The notes beneath the pieces are model-generated. The model was not told where the DNA came from, did not search any database, and worked only from the letters and a program-made list of their open reading frames with translations. From Litoditis marina (Eukaryota; Nematoda; Chromadorea; Rhabditida; Rhabditidae), in the NCBI GenBank assembly GCA_964036275.1, contig OZ038437.1:18148859-18212858 (forward strand): 64,000 nt of DNA. Reading direction: 5' to 3'. Shown piece after piece: positions 56,901-64,000 of the stretch. The position numbers and the translations under genes are program-made. Positions within the stretch are counted from its first letter, which is position 1. Each line of letters begins with the position of its first letter.

Positions 56901-59900
56901 TTCTAACGAAATGTTCTATGTTTATCCGGATTCCGAGTGAAACCAACCAGAAATCCCTTGTACGTGTCGAGCGCATCTCTGCACTGCTTCTTGTTCATGT
57001 CAAAGTACTTCTCCAACAGATTTATGATACCTGAAATCAAAATTCATTAAAGTGATGAACTATAACAAATTCGACCTTGGTTAGAAGCAGAACAGTAAAA
57101 AGAGCTGTTCTCAAACCTAAAAGTTGAGCAATCTGCGAAAACCCATTTCACTGCTTGGCGACAGTTTTGGGTGAGTATATATGCCGCACATATCTCTAGG
57201 TAGCTTAATCAAATAGTTGGTACATTTTCAGTGTTAAAGTTGGCAGATACACGTAAAACGGTAAAACTCAATGCAAACGGGCACGTGACATAACAATAAC
57301 AACTATTCCGATTCCGAAAAAAGTCATTCAAACCAATATCGGGAACATTGTACTTTTTCATGCAAAATTGAATAACTGATGAAAAATATCATCAATGACA
57401 ATTTACAAAAAAAAACTAGAAAACTGACCATCATTGTAACAGGCGAATAGTCGAATGAGATCGCGGAAAAGCAGAATGAACGAGCAGTTGATGACCCCGT
57501 TGTTCAGTTCACTGGAGGAAACCTGGAACAATCAATCGATACGCATCTATTACATTGTGCAATACGTTACATGTAGATTGAAGAAACAAACTCCTTATAA
57601 TTTCTAGCAGAGTCAGTGTAGCTGTTGATCGAGGGTCAGAAGGAGAATACCTCAAAAATCCCAATTTCGAATGAAATTTGTTGGTTGCAAGTTGCAATCC
57701 TGTTTCCGAAAGAGGGGGGGGGGATATTATATATCTCTACTCGAAACACACAACGAAAAATATGTCATGAAAAACCTTAGTCCTGCATCCTGCTTCCTAC
57801 AACCTGAGAGCAGCTCGGAAAAAAAGAAAAGTTTATAAACAACGTTATTTAGACCAACCTGGAACTCCAGAAGAGCATCGATTTGAGTCTGGAGAATGGG
57901 AAGAGTCTTCAGCAGCTGGAAATGAAGAAATTAGTACATCACTTGATCAATACGCGCTAACAGGAGCTGACCTCAAAAACCATACATTTTCGAATAATCA
58001 TTCGGAATTACACCTTGCGGTTATTTTCAGAGATCGAAACTTCTTCTTGGCACAGATCAGATCAAGATCAACGTCAAAACCAGTTTCAGTTACACCTCAC
58101 CCAGAACTTAACTTTGCGAACATTTCTTCTTCTACATATAAGTAAATCAAGAACTTTCCTCTATCTTTGAAAAAATAACCGGATACTTTTCTGAGCACGT
58201 TTCTAATGTGAAACTAGGAAATCCCGTTAACTTCAATGCGTCAATCGGTAAACATTGAAGACACCGTGGAAAAGTACATACCTTCATCAATCCTAATCAT
58301 CTGGAACTCATTATTTGTTGATTCACCATAACGTAGATGATAAACTATTAATAATATTATTATTATTATTATTAATATTAATAAACCAACCTTATCAGTG
58401 TGCATAGTCCTGAGAAGTCCGTCCTCCCGTCCCCTTTTCACCTTACAGAAGTCGAAGGCGCAGACTCGATAGGTGGCTATCTTCTCCCCAATGTACTTCC
58501 CGTAGCGGCGCACGTGCTGAGACATGTCGTAGCCTGCGAAAGGTCAACGATTATATAGATCAAATATTATTGGAAGAAAATATACTTTGATCTTTCATTT
58601 AAAAAGACACTTTCACTATGTATACGTGTCGTGGCCTGGAATTTTCATAATTACAAAGAAATAAAAACTTTAGTTTTTGTTTTATATTTAGATGTTTCAT
58701 TGTGAATAGGTTAATAGGTTTTCAAGTTGGAGGGTTATTGGGTTTTTGAATAGGTATGGGTAGGAGAAGGTTATAATTGACTCAGAATCCAAAACAAACT
58801 CGTTAGCTGCTCATTCCGTAAGAAACCAGCACTTCACATATCATCCACAAGCAACTGGTTAGTATTCGGTTAGTTGGTTATACGACAAATTCACCACATG
58901 CACATCAACGCAACAAAAAATCTTCTCTCCAAAAACAGAACGTGCTCCGAAACATCCCGACACCTTCATCCCATCCTGCGTCTCTCGCTTTACCTCGCTA
59001 TTTCGCCATACTTGTATCCCGGCGGTATGTTGGAGCGGAGAAATAGCGTGAGTTGGAGGAGACGCAGGCTAGGATCGGAAGGTCGGGATGTACAACCAAA
59101 AAATCGATATGCATCTTTTGCACGCGTCTCGCACCTGGATACCAAGTGCCGGGATTCATCTGATAACTGTAGTTGGGCGAAGACGAAGAACTACCACGCA
59201 GTCCTGTATCAAACAAGCAACTCAAACGTGACACATGCAAAATGATCGTGCAAATCAATCAATCAAGACAATAAACATAAATCAGCTGACTTTTGAATGT
59301 TAGAGAAATGGTTATTTAAACCATCACATCATCTTTCCATTACTGTAAACTATTTAGGCTCCCAAGTGATCTCCACAAAAGTCAGATAATGTAAAATGTA
59401 TATAAATACTCATTTCTATTCATCTTTCGTGCAATACAAGTATACAAGCAGTATTTTAAAGTTTAAATTACACAGACACAGTAGTATGAGCATCAATTAA
59501 GTGCAATATACACAGTGTTTCGATGCCCATGTTCGATCTGCCATAACACCAAAAATTTGCCACCGCCATCATGCGACAACCAAATTACAACATGAATATA
59601 CAGAGTTAGAAACAACCACAACTTAGGCGTATTAGTGAACAAAACCACCAAATACTTGCAAAAGTGCCTACCGGAAGTGCTGTTTTTGTCGAGAAAGTTC
59701 CCCAGGTTGAAGGTGGTATTGCACGAGGCCAAATACTGGGAGAAACGCTGAAAACAACGAGATTGTGCATAGAATCAGTAATGGATAACCATTTACGATG
59801 TAGTAGAGCTAGTTAACTTATATTTATGTATTTGCCTACTTATTAGCTATTAAACTACATATATTTATCTATTAAACAATTGATTATCTTCAAACGACAT

Positions 59901-62427
59901 TTATTCATAACTTCATTCATTCATCGAAAATTTCATGTACTTTGATAGAAAACCTTTTTCCTTGAGAGTAAGAATCGAACGACCTCACTGTTCTCCTACT
60001 GCACAACTACATCAATCGCAACTACCCCATAACATAATCAAATTTTGTTACAATGAACATACCACAGTAAGGTCCGACTAAGCTACAAAAAGTAGGCCGT
60101 TTTCACGTGTGAACACGTGAAAATTAAGAATTTTTCTTCAAAAGTAGACCGATTGGCTTATTTTCGGCTAAAAAGTAGTCCGTTGTTCGATTTTTTCTGA
60201 CTATTCGGACAACTTTACTGTTGTATGACAATGAATATGAAAAAAAGATCATGAATAATTTGGAAAAGTTGTCTAACCTCATTCCCGTAGCACATTATGT
60301 TATGTATTGTGATGAGGGCCTTGTAGACAATGGTCCAGTTGGGATGCTGCGTTCTGAATTCATTCGATGAATAAAACTCGCATAACTACATAAATAAAAC
60401 TACAAAAGTAGCAGCCAAACAAACTCATGTAATTCTATCAACTCAAACTTTTTCATTTCCAAATAAACAACACTTTACGAAAGATAACCACTAACAATAA
60501 ACAAGCTTATAAACACATCAAATTGCGAAAACCCGATTTCAAACATGTCAAACTACAAAGAAATGATCTCGTTCATCTCATATATCCTCAACTCAAAATG
60601 TTTTTCAAAGACATTTCTAAAGTTATACAAAAAGTGTAAGTATGACAAGGCGAAGGTTGCTGTTTTCCTATTAGAAATTTATACTTCAATATAGATTTAT
60701 AGAACATAGAACAAAACATAGCACTTTCACAGTTTTTTTTTAAATTTCGCAACTAACCTCTCAATGAGAAGATTTGCCATTGATGGAATGGACACATTTG
60801 GCTCATTCGTACAATGCAGAAGATCTGAAAACAAGCGAATAAATTCACGTCCAAACTATACAAAAAAAGAAGGAGAAAAATCTACGACGTTCGTTTTCGA
60901 ATTTCATCCCCGAGGTGAAAACAAAGGAAAACTATATGATCGTCCACTAATATCGCAATCGTTCACATATTTACAGTACAGTTGTCCGAATAGCCATAAA
61001 AAATGGTAAAACGGGCTACTTTCACTTCGCAAACGAGACGATTCGTCTATTTTTTGATGCGAAATCCCCGATTTCGGAGTACTTTTCGTCGAATAGTCGG
61101 ACCTTACTGGAGTATGCTACTATGTTATTATTGTATTATTAAAAATTATACAAATAAAACCAACAATCGAGATGTTTTTTCTTGGGCGCCATTAGTTCCT
61201 CCGTGGTTGCCTTGCATATCGTTTTTCCCAGTTGGCTTCCTGCCAGAGAATGCTTGGCGGCTGTCAGTCTGGAAATAATAACAATCAATAAAAGATGTTA
61301 ATTTGTTATGCTGTGTTTATAGTTTGATCTTTATGGAACACATCTAGAAAAAGTGTCAATTTGCTGTGCTGTGTTTGAGATCATTGTCTCAAAAAATATT
61401 TTGAGCGACCAGATCACTCCAACTAATAGATTCCTACTGCAATGAATCAGTATCAGTAACAGCAAAATTATTTCGGTGAGATTTGCGAAATACTCACGTG
61501 ACTATGCTACACTCATAATTGTGACTCATCGTAACCCAACCTATGAAATACTTCCCAAATCCTTCAAATTACAAAGTTAAAGTAAGCCGATTGTGTGGAC
61601 CGAACCCGTGTCAACAGTCCTTTAAAATGCAATCGCAAAATGTATTGCAGTTCAAAGGTCTGAAGCGTTGCGATTGGACCACATGATCGTCTTTCTTTAA
61701 AGAGCCAGCTTCCCAATTTCTATCTTGACGAATGAATGAATCGACCCAATAGTACATTAAAATGGTTACAAATCTCGAAACAACCAAATGATGTGAGAAA
61801 AACTACACAACCTGAAGGGCATGACGCGTTGAGTAGAAATGAACCGTTTCTGTCCGAATTTCGATGAAATCAGGGAAAACGAGTGGCAATAGGGCGCTGG
61901 CAGCAATAGATAAATGCCGTTAGAACAGGGGTGATAAGAAGAGGGAAGATGGGCTATGCAGTGCAAATAAAACACAAAATGACGTCACTCTTATGTGCGA
62001 CCATTTCAAAAATGATCATGTTATTTTGTTGTTTGTTATGAAAACCTTGACCCTCACTCCACACTCATAGGACTCAATTTAAGTACAACTGGACCTTTTT
62101 TTTCGGGAAAAAGGGGGGGGGGGGATAAACTAAAACTTCCAGCATAAAACCGGGCTTTCCCATATCCCAGACGAAACGAAACATTAATCAAGGTAAAATA
62201 AGAGCAAGTAGGTAAGGTAAGGGTGGAGGTAAAACAATAACATACTTTCGTACCTCAATATATCGGAGCCTAAATCAAAAGATGAAAACCCTGGAACGGG
62301 GGGGGGGTTAAAGTACAATTATTACTCTTGAACCTCCATGTAAACTAAAAACCAACCTATCCGAAATAGTCTGTCCTCCAGTGGTGAAGGGCATCGGGGC
62401 GTGGAGGGCCTTCTCAAACGTCTGCAT
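47995..62427 (-). CDS. unc-11: UNC-11, AP180/PICALM-type clathrin assembly protein
   Basis: Twenty-five exons on the minus strand close in frame for up to about 835 aa: 62357-62427, 61165-61268, 60758-60824, 60278-60353, 59672-59747, 59135-59203 (cassette), 58391-58533, 57859-57915, 57429-57522, 56948-57030, 56470-56634, 56002-56055, 55203-55314, 54548-54654, 53856-53973, 52274-52447, 51445-51591, 51046-51105, 50642-50773, 50263-50364, 49863-49895, 49355-49469, 48709-48902, 48379-48488 and 47995-48039. The ANTH domain (~20-335) has the PI(4,5)P2-binding [11 protein letters not shown] region and [10 protein letters not shown], recognisable as C. elegans UNC-11. The tail carries [24 protein letters not shown] and QPNDPFSGF, which are EH-domain and AP-2 type motifs, plus Q-rich sequence. 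AP180 recruits clathrin and sorts synaptobrevin at synaptic endocytosis. Exons 16-21 are all phase 1-1, so many isoforms are possible. Start chosen as MQTFEKALH. Confidence 0.95.
52232..52280 (-). repeat. Direct duplication at unc-11 exon 16 donor
   Basis: taagccccgccccctcacct occurs twice in succession. On the minus strand this duplicates the exon 16 end and its gtgaggg donor (52274); the second donor would extend the exon in a different frame. Confidence 0.8.
52790..53690. mobile_element. Non-autonomous element with gcagtaaac satellite-like inverted ends
   Basis: Left end has about eight short tandem variants of cgcagtaaacgtgcagtaaa; the right end has the complement (ttactgcgggtttactgcag). 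About 700 bp of unrelated A+T-rich sequence lies between. Subterminal repeat arrays in inverted orientation suggest a DNA transposon derivative. In unc-11 intron 15. Confidence 0.55.
53725..53815. repeat. ggttgc/gcaacc element fragment
   Basis: actcggttgtttttgtaaaa and catatcaacccggttgctta match motifs of the larger element at 55560-55822. Confidence 0.6.
54012..54348. repeat. 337 bp near-perfect palindrome in unc-11 intron
   Basis: Arms ctcagaacaagcgtcgttgc and gcaacgacgcttgttctgag are exact complements, and pairing continues through gtggctgtcatatatattga and gacgtctctcgggg to a centre near 54175. In intron 14 of unc-11. Transcription in either direction would give a ~150 bp hairpin. Confidence 0.92.
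54503..54540. repeat. (ATT)n next to unc-11 exon 14 donor
   Basis: attattattattattatt then aataataat, ending 7 bp from the donor at 54547. On the coding strand the intron starts gttagtgatagtattatt. Confidence 0.9.
55560..55822. repeat. gcaacccggttgc foldback element
   Basis: Ends acacaagcaaccgggttgat and caacccggttgcttctgtaa pair. Several internal agcaacccggttgcttttgt-type palindromes. In unc-11 intron 12. Confidence 0.75.
56315..56370 (-). pseudogene. Decayed copy of unc-11 exon 11 end and donor
   Basis: tgtaactacccccctacctgttgagtgaatgcgg parallels 56461-56492 (tgtaactacctgttgtgtgg followed by gtgccgg). On the minus strand this repeats the CAACAG exon end and gtag donor. Confidence 0.6.
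58347..58386. repeat. (ATT)n next to unc-11 exon 7 donor
   Basis: attattattattattattaa followed by tattaataaacc, ending at the donor at 58390. Confidence 0.9.
58950..59078. repeat. Foldback element beside the unc-11 cassette exon
   Basis: atcccgacaccttcatccca...tgcgtctc pairs with gagacgcaggctaggatcgg...gtcgggat. It lies in the intron about 55 bp downstream of the cassette exon 6 donor. Related to 20911-21052. Confidence 0.8.
59135..59203 (-). CDS. unc-11: unc-11 exon 6, 69 nt cassette exon in the ANTH domain
   Basis: Phase 1-1 exon, 69 nt, encoding a Ser/Tyr-rich 23-residue insert ([14 protein letters not shown], then NPGTWYPG). Exon 5 also ends in phase 1 and exon 7 starts with the matching GC, so skipping keeps the frame and recreates the spacing of the C. 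elegans protein as I remember it. It would extend the loop between two ANTH helices before [16 protein letters not shown]. It has a good acceptor and a gtgcgag donor. Confidence 0.75.
61578..61702. repeat. ~120 bp palindromic element
   Basis: Begins aaagtaagccgattgtgtgg and ends ccacatgatcgtctttcttt. In unc-11 intron 1. Confidence 0.75.
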
Positions 62428-63397
62428 CTTCGATCTTTGACCTTTGTTCTTCTGTGACCTCTGTAGTTTGTAGTTGAAAAACGACCGACTTTTTCGCAGA
62501 GAAAAAGGAAACGTGGAGGGGACCCAGAGAGTTGGAGAGAAAACTGAAATCGAAACAGTGTAAACATATAACAATAAGGAAAAATTAGACACAAACAACA
62601 TCAATGAATCGACAAAACTGCAATAGGTAAAAGAATGCATATAAAGTCCGAGAATTCAAACAGAGACAGTTAGAGAAAGAGAAGTCCCACAAGAAAGGTT
62701 AGAGGGTTATTCAAATGGTTGATTATGAATATAAATTATAACAGATGTTAATTGCTATATTGCTAGGCTAATCAAATACTAACCAGAAATAAGAGTCTGG
62801 TGGTCTGGTCATAATCATTAAATCACAATCCACAGCTAGAGAGAGAATAATACATCAAAACTAACCACGGCGTGTAAACTCGACCAATTTTTCACAACGA
62901 TGCGCCGCATGTGCGGGCGACTGGTTTTACAATTAATTCAAACGGCTTATGGCGCGAAACGCGTGTAGGATTGACGTTTTTTTCGTGCATTAGCTTAGCT
63001 GCACCAAACGCGCTAGCGAATTTTCAGAGTTTCAATTCAATTAGAATATTCAACATTTTCTCATTTCGTAATTAATTATTATTTCTCTCATAGTTAATCA
63101 CTATTCAAAACCAAAGTGTACACTGCTTTTGTTCTGCATAGAAAATCCGTTTCACATTATAATTTGGCTTACAATAGTGGAATGGCGGTCATGCAATGCA
63201 ACATAAATCGTGTTTTTTAACATAATAAAGTTGAACCTGCTATTTTCTTAATTTTATTTCACCGATATTTGCGAAGTAAGCTTTCAAACTATGTTTATAT
63301 TCATTCTAATTCAAGTTATTCCTATTTCTCATCGTGTTTTTATTTATTTTTCGTTCTATCAAATTATATATATATATATAAATATTTCATCATTCAG
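62428..63397. promoter_or_regulatory. Divergent upstream region of unc-11 and the right-edge gene
   Basis: Contains the unc-11 5' UTR/promoter (minus) and sequence upstream of the exon at 63398 (plus). A G+C-richer patch with gatgcgccgcatgtgcgggc lies at 62900-62930. No palindrome-family or tRNA-like element is seen here, unlike most other gaps. Confidence 0.45.
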
Positions 63398-63896
63398 GTA
63401 TATCGGTCCATTCAAGCTTTTATTGAGTGAGTTCAACAGTTGGCGGATCGATTGTATGTACACGGATCCATATCAGGATAATTGTGAGTTTATTATTCGA
63501 TAGTTTATCATGCGCTGTTGAACCGTCTGGACGCTATGTACTGCGCGATAAGCATACACCAGCAAGGTTGTCCGAATAGTCAGAAAAGTGCGAAAAACAG
63601 ACTACTTTTCAGCCGAAAGGATGAAAATCGGTCTACTTTGTTGTAAAAATCCTAAATTTTCACGTGTTTACATCTGAAAACGGATTACTTTTTGTCGCTT
63701 TGTCGGATCTTACTGATGTATGGCGATAAGGGACCCCCTGGCGAGATACTTGTCTGTGTCTGAGGCGTTTTGCTATAAGAACTACCTGTTCGACATGTAC
63801 ACACATTCATTTGTTTGTTTTTTAGATTATTCCGGATGCGAAGCCAATTCCACGAAGCTGCCTCAAGACGTTGCCCCAAATGCAGCTTATCATGAC
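63398..63896 (+). CDS. Partial gene at the right edge, two internal exons, unidentified
   Basis: Exons 63398-63483 and 63826-63896 fit by splice signals and phase (1 then 0). They encode YIGPFKLLLSEFNSWRIDC..., then YYSGCEANSTKLPQDVAP. Two cysteines and an N-glycosylation site (NST) suggest an extracellular stretch. I do not recognise the family. The open frame at 63720-63824 (RDPLARYLSV) could be an alternative upstream extension of the second exon. The gene continues beyond 63897 (gtaagt donor). Confidence 0.5.
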
Positions 63897-64000
63897 GTAA
63901 GTGTCTTTTTTGTGAATATAATATGAATAAGATTCGAATATAACTTTATTTTTACGGCTTTCCATGAATGACGGTGGAGTCTGAAAAAAGTGGTTGAATA

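Overview
The window is A+T-rich nuclear DNA from a rhabditid nematode, most likely a Caenorhabditis species other than the reference N2 strain. Genes have many small exons with TTTTCAG-type acceptors, intergenic space is full of short inverted-repeat elements, and one gene is a clear orthologue of C. elegans unc-11 (AP180). All gene models were assembled by eye from splice signals, reading phase and comparison between paralogues inside the window; none has transcript support here.

Layout. 0.6-9 kb (+): two tandem paralogous genes (A 618-4192, B 5117-8939) for small secreted six-cysteine proteins with hydrophobic C-termini, resembling the nematode DUF19/T20D4.11-like family. 10.7-23.1 kb (-): two tandem paralogues (C 10666-16983, D 19222-23089) for secreted ten-cysteine three-finger/ET-module-like domains fused to long mucin-like repeats. 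C carries a LINE fragment inserted exactly at a splice donor; D carries a MITE inside a coding exon. 27.1-40 kb: a head-to-head pair, E (-, 27114-32351) and F (+, 32980-40028), sharing about 630 bp of putative promoter. Both encode a signal peptide, a seven-cysteine ectodomain ending in a CxCxxxxCN motif, a Thr/Pro stalk and one membrane segment. F continues into a protein tyrosine phosphatase domain with a degraded active site, while E stops after a short tail. 41.4-46.3 kb (-): an ECHDC1-like crotonase. 48-62.4 kb (-): unc-11, 25 exons. 63.4-63.9 kb (+): two exons of an unidentified gene running off the window.

Functionally, unc-11 (clathrin adaptor) and the ECHDC1-like enzyme are conserved housekeeping or neuronal genes. 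Genes A-F look like a lineage-expanded accessory block of secreted and membrane cysteine-rich proteins. Four of them (C, D, E, F) share a CxC...CN terminal signature, so secreted mucin-tethered three-finger proteins lie beside transmembrane receptors with a similar ectodomain, one coupled to a probable pseudophosphatase. This is the best candidate for an undescribed system; a ligand-receptor relationship is inference only.

Repeats: at least nine copies of a ~195 bp TA-flanked element containing tRNA-like Pol III A and B boxes; about eleven ~120 bp palindromes; two Tc1/mariner-like MITE families; a cacgtgac-rich MITE family that seeded a 275 bp tandem array; several larger foldbacks; and many G/C homopolymer tracts. 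A recurring theme is decayed partial duplication of exon-intron boundaries in several unrelated genes.
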